Positions 1 through 8,562 of a stretch of 64,000 nt of DNA are shown in pieces. The stretch is from DASZUK01 sp963844575 (GTDB lineage: Bacteria; Actinomycetota; Acidimicrobiia; Acidimicrobiales; RAAP-2), in the NCBI GenBank assembly GCA_963844575.1, contig CAWJOU010000005.1, forward strand, positions 62,001 to 126,000, given 5' to 3'. The position numbers and the translations under genes were made by a program. The notes under the pieces were generated by a model, which was not told where the DNA came from, searched no databases, and was given only the letters and a program-made list of their open reading frames with translations. Position 1 is the stretch's first letter. Each line of letters starts with the position of its first letter.

Positions 1-681
1 TCGCCGCCGGCTACCGGGTCGTGACGTTCGACAACCGTGGCGTCGAGCCGTCCGACGCGCCACCGCCGCCGTACACCGTCATCGAGCTGGCCGCCGACGC
101 GGCCGGGCTGCTCGACGCGCTGGCGCTCGGGCCGGGCTGGGTAGCCGGCCTGTCGCTCGGCGCGCTCGTCACCCAGGAGCTCGCGCTCGCCCGCCCCGAC
201 CTCGTCCGCGGCGCGGTGATGATGGCGACGGTCGGGCGCAACAACACGATGCTCCGCGGCCTGGGCCGAGGCCAACCTGGCGTTGGCCCGGGCCGGCATC
301 GTCCTCCCGCCGAGCTACGAAGCGGCGTCGACCGCGCTACAGACCATGTCGCCGGCCCACCAGCACGACGACGACTTCGTCGGGCCGTGGCTGGAGCTGA
401 TGGCGTCGGCGCCGCCGTGGGACGGCCCCGGCCGGGAGGGCCAGTTCGCGGCCGACGCGGCCTACGACGACCGGCTCGACGCGCTGGCCGGCGTGGCCGT
501 GCGGTCGCTCGTCGTCGGGTTCGAGCACGATCTGCTGACGCCGCCGGCCCTCGGCCGGGAGGTGGCCGCGGCCATTCCGGGCGCCCGGTACGTCGAGGTG
601 CCCGGCTGCGGCCACCTCGGCCCGATGGAGGACCCCGACGCCGTCCTCCCGGTCCTGCTCGACTTCTTCGCCGGCGGCTGA
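1..681 (+). pseudogene. alpha/beta hydrolase, 5'-truncated by window edge and frameshifted
   Basis: The left edge cuts this gene, so its N-terminus is missing. The visible part has the hydrolase fold landmarks: a TFDNRG strand, the nucleophile elbow GLSLGA (Ser near nt 158), a late acidic residue in FEHDLLTP and a catalytic His in GCGHLG. The reading frame that starts at nt 3 runs well to about nt 255 and then turns into arginine-rich nonsense. The frame ending at 681 resumes perfectly from WAEANLALARAG at nt 262. Removing one G from the cgcggcc stretch near 257-259 restores LRAWAE across the join, so this is a single-base insertion, either real or a sequence error. The stop at 679-681 is followed one base later by the next start, so the two genes are probably cotranscribed. 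The substrate cannot be told. Confidence 0.75.
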
Positions 682-682
682 C

Positions 683-1630
683 GTGCACGCGGTCGTGATC
701 GACGGCGGCGGGCTCCGCTGGGAGGAGCGCCCGGACCCGGTGCCCGGCGACACCGAGCTGCTCGTCGACGTGCGGGCGGCCGGGCTGAACGGCGCCGACA
801 TCCTGCAGCGCCGAGGGCGCTACCCGGCGCCGCCGGGGGTGCCGGCCGACATCCCCGGCATGGAGCTGGCCGGGACGGTCGTCGCCGCCGGCCGGCAGGT
901 GACCCGGTTCGCGATCGGCGACCGGGTGATGGGCCTCGTCGGCGGCGGCGCCCAAGCCACCCGGGCCGTCGTCGACGAGACCCACGCGCTCGCCGTCCCC
1001 GACGGCGTCGGCTGGCCCGAGGCCGGCGGGTTCCCCGAGGTCTTCGCCACCGCGTTCGACGCGCTGTTCAGCCAGGCCGAGCTGGCGATGGGCGACCGGG
1101 TGCTCGTCACCGGGGCGGCCGGCGGCGTCGGCACCGCGGCCGTCCAGCTCGCCGCGGTCGCCGGCGCCCACGTCGTCGCCTCCGTCCGCCAACCGTCGGT
1201 CCGGCCGACAGTGGCCGCGCTCGGGGCACACGAGGTGGTCGACCCGGCCGACGTCGCCGCGCACGGCCCGTACGACGTCGTCCTCGAGCTCGTCGGCGCG
1301 GCGAGCCTGCCGACCGCGCTCGGCGCGCTGGCCGCCGGTGGCCGGGTCGCGGTCATCGGCGTCGGCAGCGGTGCCAAGGTCGAGCTGAACCTGCTCCAGC
1401 TCATGGGCGCCCGCGCCCGGATCTCCGGCTCCACGCTGCGGGCCCGCGATCGCCACGGCAAGGGCACCGTGGTCGGCGCGGTCGGCGCCCACGTCCGGCC
1501 GCTGCTCGCCGCCGGCCGGCTCACCGTGCCGGTCGGCGACACGTTCCCGATGGCCGACGCCACCGCCGCCTACGACCGGTTCGCCGGCGGCGGGAAGCTC
1601 GGCAAGATCGTCCTCGTCGCCCCCGACTGA
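683..1630 (+). CDS. zinc-independent MDR-family NADPH:quinone oxidoreductase-like protein
   Basis: This 315-residue protein belongs to the medium-chain dehydrogenase/reductase superfamily, quinone oxidoreductase branch. The N-terminal GroES-like domain carries GLNGADILQRRGRYP and IPGMELAGTV. The nucleotide-binding domain has GAAGGVGTAAVQLA at about residues 150-163. The zinc-ligand cysteines of alcohol dehydrogenases are absent, as expected for NADPH-dependent quinone or enoyl reductases. The GTG start lies one base after the hydrolase stop, implying translational coupling. The C-terminal segment FAGGGKLGKIVLV is typical of the family. The true electron acceptor is unknown; crotonyl-CoA reductase-like or aldehyde-acting members cannot be excluded. 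Confidence 0.85.
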   Translation: MHAVVIDGGGLRWEERPDPVPGDTELLVDVRAAGLNGADILQRRGRYPAPPGVPADIPGMELAGTVVAAGRQVTRFAIGDRVMGLVGGGAQATRAVVDETHALAVPDGVGWPEAGGFPEVFATAFDALFSQAELAMGDRVLVTGAAGGVGTAAVQLAAVAGAHVVASVRQPSVRPTVAALGAHEVVDPADVAAHGPYDVVLELVGAASLPTALGALAAGGRVAVIGVGSGAKVELNLLQLMGARARISGSTLRARDRHGKGTVVGAVGAHVRPLLAAGRLTVPVGDTFPMADATAAYDRFAGGGKLGKIVLVAPD

Positions 1631-1643
1631 GCGGGGTCGGCGA

Positions 1644-2063
1644 CTATGAGCCCTCCACCTCGATCAGCTCCATGGCGTCGAACTCCCAGTACGAACGGAG
1701 CGCGGCCAGCCGGCCGTCATCGGCGGCGTAGTACGTAAAGATGCAGCGCACCGCGGCGACGTGCCGGCCGCCGGCCAAGGTCGTGCGGATCGTGCCGACC
1801 GCCGCGGCTTCGCGGCCGCACGTGTACGACTCGTCGATCTCGAACTCGATCCGCTCGCTGCCGGCGATGACGTTGTCGTAGAACGCGGCGATCGCCGTCT
1901 TGCCGCGGTGGCCCTTCCCCTCGGGGTCGAACGGCGACGGACCGATCGGATCCTCGACAACCGCGTCGTCGGCGAAGAGGTCGAGCCAGCCCTCCCGGTC
2001 CTTGGCCCCCACCGCGGCTCTCGATCGCTCGCCGAGCTGCCGGGCTGTCAGCGTCTCTGCCAT
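1644..2063 (-). CDS. SnoaL/NTF2-like small polyketide cyclase-fold protein
   Basis: The 139-residue product is a cone-fold NTF2-like protein. The N-terminal helix contains DREGWLDLFADDAVVEDPIGPSPF, the usual entry to the pocket, and the C-terminal strands end in RSYWEFDAMEL. These proteins act as isomerases, dehydratases or ligand-binding subunits, so the reaction cannot be assigned. A good ribosome-binding site (GGGGAGGGA) sits upstream of the ATG at 2063. It lies 16 bases downstream of the F420 oxidoreductase on the same strand but has its own start signal, and both probably form one transcription unit. Confidence 0.8.
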   Translation of the reverse strand: MAETLTARQLGERSRAAVGAKDREGWLDLFADDAVVEDPIGPSPFDPEGKGHRGKTAIAAFYDNVIAGSERIEFEIDESYTCGREAAAVGTIRTTLAGGRHVAAVRCIFTYYAADDGRLAALRSYWEFDAMELIEVEGS

Positions 2064-2079
2064 TCGTCCCTCCCCTTCC

Positions 2080-2958
2080 TCAGTCGTTGACCTTGGCGAT
2101 CACCCGGTCGGCGAACCACCGGAGCTTGTCGATCTTGTCGCCGAGCGGCTCGACGTCGGGCCCCACCTCGTACGGCCAGCGGAACCCGACGATGACGTCG
2201 GTGACCCCGGCCTCCTCCAGCCGGCGGACGCCATCGACGCTGAACGCGTCCATCGAGATGACGTGGACCTCGAACGGCCGGTCGGCCGTCCCGGCCGCCG
2301 CTCGCAGCTCGGCCAGCCGCCGCAGTAGGCCCGGCAGGTGCTCCGGATCGCCGCCGCCGTGCAGCCAGCCGTCGCCCATCCGGGCGGCCCGCCGTAGCGC
2401 GGCATCGCCGTGACCGCCGATCAGGATGGGCAGCGGCTCGGTCGGTACCGGCGTCATCTTGATCGACGGGACGTCGAAGATCTCGCCGTGGTACTCGAAG
2501 AAGCCGCCGGCCGACAGGCCCTTGATGATGTCCAGCTCCTCGTCCATCCGCCGGCCCCGGCGCTCCCACGGCACGCCGAGGATGTCGTAGTCCTCCCGCC
2601 ACGGGCTCGTGCCGACGCCGAGCAACAGCCGGTTGTCCGTGAGGACCGCGGTCGAGGTGGCCTGCTTGGCGATGAGCACCGGGTTGCGGATCGGCAGCTT
2701 GACGACGAACGTCGTGAACCGCAGCCGCTCGGTCACGACGCCCAGGGCCGGGATGAGCGAGAAGGGTTCCAAGAACGGCTTGTCGTCCAGGAACTCCCGG
2801 GTGCCGTCCGGGTTGAACGGGTAGACGCTGTCGGCCTCTTCCGGATAGCAGATGCTGTCCGGGATGACCATGCCGTCGTAGCCGGCCGCCTCGACCGCCT
2901 GGGCCAGCGGCCCGTAGAACGACGGGTCGGTCATCGACTCGGCGTAGGAAAAACGCAC
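2080..2958 (-). CDS. LLM-class F420-dependent oxidoreductase
   Basis: This 292-residue luciferase-like monooxygenase family protein starts with RFSYAESM and carries the TIM-barrel segments LRFTTFVVKLPIRNPVLIAKQ and LLLGVGTSPWREDYDILG, typical of F420-using actinobacterial members. The loop ILIGGHGDAALRRAARMGDGW is also a family hallmark. The start is GTG at 2958, preceded by GGGGGGTGA. The substrate is not predictable. The gene is divergent from the FMN oxidase at 3007, with a 48-base shared promoter region. Confidence 0.85.
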   Translation of the reverse strand: MRFSYAESMTDPSFYGPLAQAVEAAGYDGMVIPDSICYPEEADSVYPFNPDGTREFLDDKPFLEPFSLIPALGVVTERLRFTTFVVKLPIRNPVLIAKQATSTAVLTDNRLLLGVGTSPWREDYDILGVPWERRGRRMDEELDIIKGLSAGGFFEYHGEIFDVPSIKMTPVPTEPLPILIGGHGDAALRRAARMGDGWLHGGGDPEHLPGLLRRLAELRAAAGTADRPFEVHVISMDAFSVDGVRRLEEAGVTDVIVGFRWPYEVGPDVEPLGDKIDKLRWFADRVIAKVND

Positions 2959-3006
2959 GTCACCCCCCTGGAGCGGGCCGTGCCCGCCGATTTCTCACGA
3001 CCTACC

Positions 3007-4131
3007 ATGCGGTCCGTGGCGCTCCATCCTGCCAGGCCGTCGCCGGACGCGGCCACCCCGCCGCCACCGATCGACCTCGACCTCTTGGAGCAGACCGCCC
3101 GGCTAGCCGTCGGCGAGATGGCCTACGCCTACTACGCCGGCGCGGCCGACCGGGAACGCCAGCTGGCCGACAATCGGGCCGCCTGGGACCGCTGGCGGCT
3201 GCACCCTCGCGTCCTCGTCGACGTCAGCGGCTGCACGACCGCGACCACCGTCCTCGGCCACCCGGTCCGGTCGCCGGTGCTCGTCGGGCCGACCGCCATC
3301 CAGGGCCTCGCCCACCCCGACGGCGAGCGAGCCATGGCCGCCGGCGCCGCCGGCGCCGGGACCGCGATGATCCTGTCGTCGCTGGCCACCTGCGCCCTCG
3401 AGGACGTCGCCGCGGCCGCGCCGGACGGCCTGCGCTGGATGCAGATCTACGTCTTCCGCGACCGCTCCGTCACCGCCGATCTCGTCGCCCGGGCCGTCGC
3501 CGCCGGCTACCGCGCCCTCGTCCTGACCGTCGACGCGCCGATCTCTGGCCTCCGGCTACGGGAGATCCGCGAGGGCGTCCACCTGCCCGACGACCTCGCG
3601 CTCCCAAACCTCGGCGAGGTGAGCACCCACCAGGCCCGACGCGGCGGCTTCATGGCCGTCGTCTCGTCCCAGTTCGACCCCACCCTCACCTACGACGACA
3701 TCGGCCGGCTGGCCGACGCCAGTGGCCTGCCGATCGTCGTCAAGGGTGTCCTGCGCGCCGATGACGCGGCCCGTGCCGTCGACGCCGGCGCCGCCGCGGT
3801 CGTCGTCTCGAACCACGGCGCCCGCCAGCTGGACGACGGGCCGGCGACCGCCGACGTCCTCGCCGAGGTGGCCGATGCGGTCGGCGGCCAGGCCGAGATC
3901 TACGTCGACGGCGGCCTCCGCCGGCCGGCCGATGTCGCCAAGGCGCTCGCCCTCGGCGCCCGGGCCGTCTTGCTCGGTCGGCCCGTCATCTGGTCGCTCG
4001 CCACCGGCGGTCGTGACGGCGTCGCCCAGTTGCTCACCTGGTTCGAAGCGGAGCTGCGCCGCACGATGGCCCTCTGCGGTGCCCCGACCGTCGACGACCT
4101 CGACCGCTCGCTCGTCCGTCCCGCGCCGTGA
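3007..4131 (+). CDS. FMN-dependent alpha-hydroxy acid oxidase/dehydrogenase
   Basis: The 374-residue protein has the lactate oxidase/glycolate oxidase fold. Early it has YAYYAGAAD, the tyrosine-containing flavin contact; then PVLVGPTAIQGLAHPDGE, LTVDAPISGLRLREIR, and the catalytic VSNHGARQLDDGPA with the active-site His and Arg, followed by the FMN phosphate loop YVDGGLRRPADVAKALALGA. I chose ATG 3007 because translation further upstream is antisense to the F420 gene. The acyl-CoA ligase begins 16 bases downstream, suggesting an operon that oxidises and activates a hydroxy acid. A pre-mycofactocin synthase (MftD) role is an alternative within the fold, but no mycofactocin genes are nearby. 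Confidence 0.85.
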   Translation: MRSVALHPARPSPDAATPPPPIDLDLLEQTARLAVGEMAYAYYAGAADRERQLADNRAAWDRWRLHPRVLVDVSGCTTATTVLGHPVRSPVLVGPTAIQGLAHPDGERAMAAGAAGAGTAMILSSLATCALEDVAAAAPDGLRWMQIYVFRDRSVTADLVARAVAAGYRALVLTVDAPISGLRLREIREGVHLPDDLALPNLGEVSTHQARRGGFMAVVSSQFDPTLTYDDIGRLADASGLPIVVKGVLRADDAARAVDAGAAAVVVSNHGARQLDDGPATADVLAEVADAVGGQAEIYVDGGLRRPADVAKALALGARAVLLGRPVIWSLATGGRDGVAQLLTWFEAELRRTMALCGAPTVDDLDRSLVRPAP

Positions 4132-4147
4132 GGGCGATAAGCCGCTG

Positions 4148-5833
4148 ATGAGCACCGTCGCACAGCTGCTGGCCGCGAGGGCCGCCGACGACCACCCGGC
4201 CGTCGTCGACGCGGCCGGCCGCTGGACGTGGCGCGAGACGATCGCTGCCGGCAGCGCCCGGGGCGCACTGGCGCAGTCGCTCCGCCGCCCGGGCCCACTG
4301 CACATCGGCGTCCTGTTGCCGAACATCCCGGAGTACCTCTTCTGGCTGTGCGGCGCCGCGCTGGCCGGCGCGACGGTCGTCGGCCTCAACCCGACGCGGC
4401 GCGGCGACGCGCTGGCCGCCGACGTCCGGGCGACCGACTGCCAGCTGCTCGTCACCGACGACGACGGCGCGACGTTGCTGGCCGGGCTCGACGTCGGCGT
4501 CGAGCCGACGCGGGTCCTCGTCGTGGGGACCGAGGCCTACGCCGACCAGGTGGCCGGCTTTCACCCGGACGGGACCGACGGTGGCGCGGCCGCCGGCGCG
4601 CTGGTGGCCGGAGCCGCCGACGTGCCCGACGACGCGCTCTTCCTGCTGCTCTTCACGTCCGGGACGACCGGGCGACCGAAGGCCGTCCGCTGCACCCAGG
4701 GCCGGCTGGCCGGCATCGCCGAGCTCGCGGCCACCGGCTACGGCTACTCCCGAGCGAGCATCGGCTACTGCCCGATGCCGCTCTTCCACGGCAACGCCTT
4801 GATGGTGCTGTGGGGCCCGGCCCTCTACGCCGGCGCCACTGTCGCCCTGCGACCGCGCTTCAGCGCGTCCGCCTTCCTCGACGACGTCCGGCGGTTCGAC
4901 GCCACGACGTTCAGCTACGTCGGCAAGGCCATCGCCTATATCCTCGCCACCCCCGAGCGGCCCGATGACGCCGACAACCGGCTCGTCAGCGCGTTCGGGA
5001 CCGAGGCGTCCGTGCGCGACCGTCGCCGCTTCGAGGCGCGGTTCGGCTGCCGGCTCATCGAGGGCTACGGCCAGAGCGAGGGCGGCGCGGCCATCAACCC
5101 GTCCGCCGACATGCCGGTCGGCTCGCTCGGCCGGCCGGCCGCCGGCGTCGACATCGCCGTCGTCGACCCCGAGACCGGCCGCGAGTGCCCCCGGGCCCGC
5201 TTCGACGAACAGCGGCGACTGCTCAATGCCGGCGACGCGATCGGCGAGATCGTCAACCGGAGCGGCCCCGGCCGGTTCGAGGGCTACTACGGCGCGCCCG
5301 ACGCCGAGGCCGAGCGGACCCGGAACGGCTGGTACTGGACCGGCGACCTCGCCTACCGCGACGCCGACGGCTTCTTCTACTACGCCGGTCGCGGCGGCGA
5401 CTGGCTGCGCGTCGACTCCGAGAACTTCGCCGCCGGCCCCGTCGAGGCCGTCCTCTCCCGCCACCCCGACGTCACCGTCGCCGCCGTCTACCCCGTGCCC
5501 GACACGACCGCCGGCGCCGGCGACCAGGTGATGGCCGCCGTCGAGCTTCGGCCCGGCGCCACCTTCGACGCCGACGGCTTCGCCGCCTGGCTGGCCGCCC
5601 AGCCCGACCTCGGGACCAAGTGGGCCCCCCGCTACGTCCGCGTCAGCCCGTCACTGCCCCAGACCGCCAACGGCAAGGTCACCAAGGCCACCCTGCGCGA
5701 CGACCGTTGGGACGGTCCCGATCCCGTCTGGTGGCGCCCCGACCGCACCGGTGACCGCTACCGCCGGCTGACCCCCGAGGACCGGGCCGGGCTCGATGCC
5801 GCGCTGGCTGCCCACCGGGAGCCGGAGGGATGA
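4148..5833 (+). CDS. AMP-forming acyl-CoA synthetase (FadD type)
   Basis: The 561-residue enzyme activates a carboxylic acid to its CoA thioester through an acyl-adenylate. The P-loop FTSGTTGRPK is at about residues 169-178, the adenine motif GYGQSEGG lies mid-protein, and the hinge region GWYWTGDLAYRDADGFFYYAGR and the C-terminal lysine motif TANGKVTKATLR are present. The overall organisation resembles mycobacterial FadD17-type ligases. It is probably cotranscribed with the hydroxy-acid oxidase 16 bases upstream. ATG 4148 is chosen as the start because the frame further upstream overlaps the oxidase. Chain length or ring substrate cannot be inferred. Confidence 0.88.
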   Translation: MSTVAQLLAARAADDHPAVVDAAGRWTWRETIAAGSARGALAQSLRRPGPLHIGVLLPNIPEYLFWLCGAALAGATVVGLNPTRRGDALAADVRATDCQLLVTDDDGATLLAGLDVGVEPTRVLVVGTEAYADQVAGFHPDGTDGGAAAGALVAGAADVPDDALFLLLFTSGTTGRPKAVRCTQGRLAGIAELAATGYGYSRASIGYCPMPLFHGNALMVLWGPALYAGATVALRPRFSASAFLDDVRRFDATTFSYVGKAIAYILATPERPDDADNRLVSAFGTEASVRDRRRFEARFGCRLIEGYGQSEGGAAINPSADMPVGSLGRPAAGVDIAVVDPETGRECPRARFDEQRRLLNAGDAIGEIVNRSGPGRFEGYYGAPDAEAERTRNGWYWTGDLAYRDADGFFYYAGRGGDWLRVDSENFAAGPVEAVLSRHPDVTVAAVYPVPDTTAGAGDQVMAAVELRPGATFDADGFAAWLAAQPDLGTKWAPRYVRVSPSLPQTANGKVTKATLRDDRWDGPDPVWWRPDRTGDRYRRLTPEDRAGLDAALAAHREPEG

Positions 5834-5846
5834 CCACCTGGTATTA

Positions 5847-5872
5847 TTTACCGAAATAGGAATAACGGTAAA
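5847..5872. promoter_or_regulatory. inverted-repeat operator candidate upstream of fic
   Basis: A perfect 7-bp inverted repeat, TTTACCG then CGGTAAA with a 12-base AT-rich spacer, sits in a sharply AT-rich island 18 bases before the Fic start codon. The Fic protein appears to have a C-terminal winged-helix-like domain, so autoregulation is plausible. This is an inference from position and symmetry only. Confidence 0.5.
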
Positions 5873-5890
5873 AAACCTACGAGGATCCGA

Positions 5891-7030
5891 ATGGAGCCAG
5901 CTGGCCACGAGGTCCCGATCGTCTGGCATGGCCGCCGCGCGAAGGCGTTCGTCCCGACCCTGCTCAGCGATCGCCACCTCACACTCGACTTCCAGGCGGC
6001 CCAGGCCACCGCGGCGGCGGCGGCCGAGGTGGGCTTCGCCGCTTCGGGCCTCGAGGCCGACTACGAGCCGTTGACCAGGCTTCTGCTCCGGGCCGAGGGC
6101 GTCGCATCGTCATACATCGAAGGCGTGCGAGCCCCCGTCGCCGACGTCGTGATGGCCGAGGAGATGCCCACGTCAGACACGGCCGCCGCTTGGGTAGCCG
6201 CCAACTTGGCCGCCCTCATCGCCGCGGTCGCCCAGGCGATGACCGGGGAGCTCTCCGTCGACCAACTCTGTGAGTGGCACCGAACCCTGATGACTGGCAG
6301 TCCGACTCCGGCGCGGTACGTGGGGGTCATCCGCAACGAGCAGGGGTGGATCGGTGGTACCGACCCGACGAACGCCGCACTGGTCACCCCACCCCCGGAC
6401 ATGTTGGGTCCGCTCTTGCAGGACCTGGTCGCCAACATCAACCGGACCGATATCGACCCGATCGCCCAGGCGGCCATCGCCCACGTCCAGTTCGAGATCA
6501 TCCACCCCTTCGCCGACGGGAACGGGAGGATCGGACGCCTCCTCGTCTCGTGGATCCTGACCCGCCGCCTGCAGCTGGTCGTCCCGCCGCCGGTCAGCGT
6601 GGCCATGGCAACCGACGTCGGCGGCTACCTCTCCGGTCTCACGCTCTTCCGGATGGGCGACCTCAACGAATGGGTGCGCTGGTTCGCCGGGGCGGTCGCC
6701 AAGGGTTCCCGGGCTCAGACGAGCCTCATTCGAGCGGTGGGCGAGCTCCAGTCACAGTGGCGTGTCCGACTCGCCGATAGTGGACTCAAGCGGGGCGCCG
6801 GGGCGTGGCGAGTACTGGACCTGCTCCCTCGACATCTGGTGCTGACCAGTCATGTCGTCGCCCAGGAGTGCGGGCTCTCGGCCAAGGGGGCGATCGATGC
6901 CCTGAAGACGTTGGCGAGGGCCGGCGTGCTCACCGACTACGGCGTCAGACCAGAAGGCCCAGGCCGGCCTCAGCGCATCTTCGTGAGCCAGGACCTGTTG
7001 GCACTCGCCGGCTCGAGCCCCCTTCGTTGA
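5891..7030 (+). CDS. fic: Fic-domain AMPylase-family protein with C-terminal winged-helix-like region
   Basis: The 379-residue protein has the complete Fic active site HPFADGNGR at residues 205-213; Fic enzymes transfer AMP or other nucleotides onto hydroxyl side chains. The autoinhibitory motif (S/T)xxxE(G/N) is visible as SSYIEG at residues 73-78, so this is a class II Fic with its inhibitor helix N-terminal in the same chain. After the Fic core, residues ~295-370 (WRVLDLLPRHLVLTSHVVAQECGLSAKGAIDALKTL, described here only as a helical HTH-like stretch) resemble a winged helix. A GAGG ribosome site precedes ATG 5891. Targets are unknown. Confidence 0.9.
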   Translation: MEPAGHEVPIVWHGRRAKAFVPTLLSDRHLTLDFQAAQATAAAAAEVGFAASGLEADYEPLTRLLLRAEGVASSYIEGVRAPVADVVMAEEMPTSDTAAAWVAANLAALIAAVAQAMTGELSVDQLCEWHRTLMTGSPTPARYVGVIRNEQGWIGGTDPTNAALVTPPPDMLGPLLQDLVANINRTDIDPIAQAAIAHVQFEIIHPFADGNGRIGRLLVSWILTRRLQLVVPPPVSVAMATDVGGYLSGLTLFRMGDLNEWVRWFAGAVAKGSRAQTSLIRAVGELQSQWRVRLADSGLKRGAGAWRVLDLLPRHLVLTSHVVAQECGLSAKGAIDALKTLARAGVLTDYGVRPEGPGRPQRIFVSQDLLALAGSSPLR

Positions 7031-7064
7031 ACGGGCGGCGTGCGAGTCGTGCTCGACGCTGCCG

Positions 7065-7349
7065 TCAGTGCTTGGCGACCGGTTGGCCGTAACGCTGGCG
7101 GGCGGCCTCGCCGGAGGTCCCGACCATGGCCCCGATGGCGGCCCACGAGTGCCCGCGGGTCCGGGCGACGGTGACCGCGTCGCTCAGCCGGCGCTCCGCA
7201 GCGGCCCGCTCCTGGAACGCAAGGCGAACCTCCCGGAGCGGACCGGCGTCCGCCATATCGGCCGGACCGGCCTGGTGTGCCTTGAACCGGGCGGCCAGCT
7301 CATCGGCCTGGTCGAGGATCTCCTGGGTCGTTCGCGGCATCGGTGTCAC
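7065..7349 (-). CDS. small helix-turn-helix protein
   Basis: This is a 94-residue hydrophilic protein. The C-terminal half contains RLSDAVTVARTRGHSWAAIG followed by AMVGTSGEAARQRYG, which reads as a helix-turn-helix of the sigma-region-4/resolvase kind (SWAAIGAMVGTSGEAARQR). The N-terminal half is alpha-helical and charged. A second ATG three codons downstream (7340) is an alternative start. It converges on the Fic gene with a 34-base gap. A large palindrome lies about 80 bases upstream of its start and could be its own operator. Confidence 0.65.
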   Translation of the reverse strand: MTPMPRTTQEILDQADELAARFKAHQAGPADMADAGPLREVRLAFQERAAAERRLSDAVTVARTRGHSWAAIGAMVGTSGEAARQRYGQPVAKH

Positions 7350-7425
7350 CTGAGGTATCTCGACCTGACCGGCATGGCGTGCACGACCACGGGGCCGTCT
7401 TGACCTTCCAAGCTACCTTGTCAAC

Positions 7426-7461
7426 GGACGGATAGCAAGTTAACTTGCGGATTTTCCGTCC
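7426..7461. promoter_or_regulatory. nested palindrome upstream of HTH gene
   Basis: A perfect 14-bp palindrome, GCAAGTTAACTTGC (7435-7448), is nested inside a second inverted repeat, GGACGGA (7426-7432) and TCCGTCC (7455-7461). The arrangement lies in the 280-base gap between the HTH gene and the SGNH hydrolase. Apart from this element I see no gene in the gap. Confidence 0.5.
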
Positions 7462-7629
7462 ATGACGGTCCGCACGGCGACGGAAGTGAGCCGGAGGTCG
7501 TGAGGTACAAAGTGCATGAGGGAGGGCCCACACACGGAACGGTCCATCCGATCCGGACCTCCGTACGCCCCTCCCACCTCTTTCAGACCTGAACCAGACC
7601 TGGGACGAACCTGAGAGTACGCTGAGCCG

Positions 7630-8562
7630 ATGCGCCGCCGACGCCGAGCTCAGGTCGCCGCCGGCTCAGTCGTCGGGGGCGTCGTCCTGGCCGTCGTCGC
7701 CATCCTGGGCGTCGTCGCCATCGCCATCGGCACCGGCGCGCTGGCTGGCGGCGGGCGGGTGGCCGGGGCCGACGAATCGGGGCGGTACTACCTGGCGATC
7801 GGGGGATCGGAGTCGGTGGGCGTCCAACCCGACGCGGCCGACCCCCGGGGGGCGCCGACGGACGAGGGTTACGCCGACGACCTCACCCGATCCGAGGCGG
7901 CCCGCTGGCCCGGCCTCCAGCTCGTCGAGCTCGGCTGTCCCGGCGAGACGGCGAGCAAGGCGCTCGGCGGCGGCGGGGCGTGCCACTACGACGCCGGCTC
8001 ACAGGTCGGCGAGGCACTGGCCTTCCTCCGCACCCACCCGGGAGCGGCGGTGCTGGCCACCGTCGACCTCGGCTTCAACGACCTCCGGCCGTGCCTGGCC
8101 GGCCGGGCGGTCGACGAGCACTGCGTGTCGGCCGCACTGGCCGAGGTCGGCCAGACGGTGACGACGATCGTCGACGAGCTCGAGTCGGCCGGCGGCCCGT
8201 CCCTCGACATCGTCGGCCTCGAGAAGTACGACCCGTACCTCGGCGCGTACACCGCAGGACCGGACGGCGAGACGTTCGCCGAAGCGACGCTGCCGGTCTT
8301 CGGCGAGCTCAACGCCACCCTCGCCAGTGCCTATACCGGGGCCGGCGCGACCGTGGCCGACGTCCCCGGCGCGTTCGACACCGCCGACCAGCAGCCGACC
8401 ACGCTCGCCGGCTACGGGACCGTGCCGACCGACGTGGCCCGGGTCTGCACGCTCACGTGGGCCTGCGCGGACAGCCCGTTTCCCCACAACGTGCACCCGA
8501 ACGCCGACGGCTATCAGGTCGTCGCCGGCGCGGTCGCGGCCACGCTCGACCGGCCTGGCTGA
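7630..8562 (+). CDS. secreted/membrane-anchored SGNH (GDSL-like) hydrolase
   Basis: The 310-residue protein starts with a basic RRRRR segment and a long hydrophobic helix (residues ~10-38), a signal peptide or N-anchor. The SGNH blocks are present in order: block I as AIGGSESVG (nucleophile Ser, GDSL variant), block III as DLGFNDL with the Asn, and block V as HPNADGY with Asp/His order DxxH replaced by HNVHPNADGY. Such enzymes are extracytoplasmic esterases or deacetylases. The 3' end overlaps the 3' end of the opposing acyltransferase by 49 bases. Since SGNH domains are often fused to acyltransferase-3 proteins (OatA type), the neighbourhood suggests they act on the same surface polymer or lipid. 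Confidence 0.82.
   Translation: MRRRRRAQVAAGSVVGGVVLAVVAILGVVAIAIGTGALAGGGRVAGADESGRYYLAIGGSESVGVQPDAADPRGAPTDEGYADDLTRSEAARWPGLQLVELGCPGETASKALGGGGACHYDAGSQVGEALAFLRTHPGAAVLATVDLGFNDLRPCLAGRAVDEHCVSAALAEVGQTVTTIVDELESAGGPSLDIVGLEKYDPYLGAYTAGPDGETFAEATLPVFGELNATLASAYTGAGATVADVPGAFDTADQQPTTLAGYGTVPTDVARVCTLTWACADSPFPHNVHPNADGYQVVAGAVAATLDRPG

Noticed and set aside
7300..7533. 77-codon minus-strand frame covering the nested palindrome
   Set aside because: No start signal, no recognisable domain, and it overlaps the HTH gene and its probable operator.
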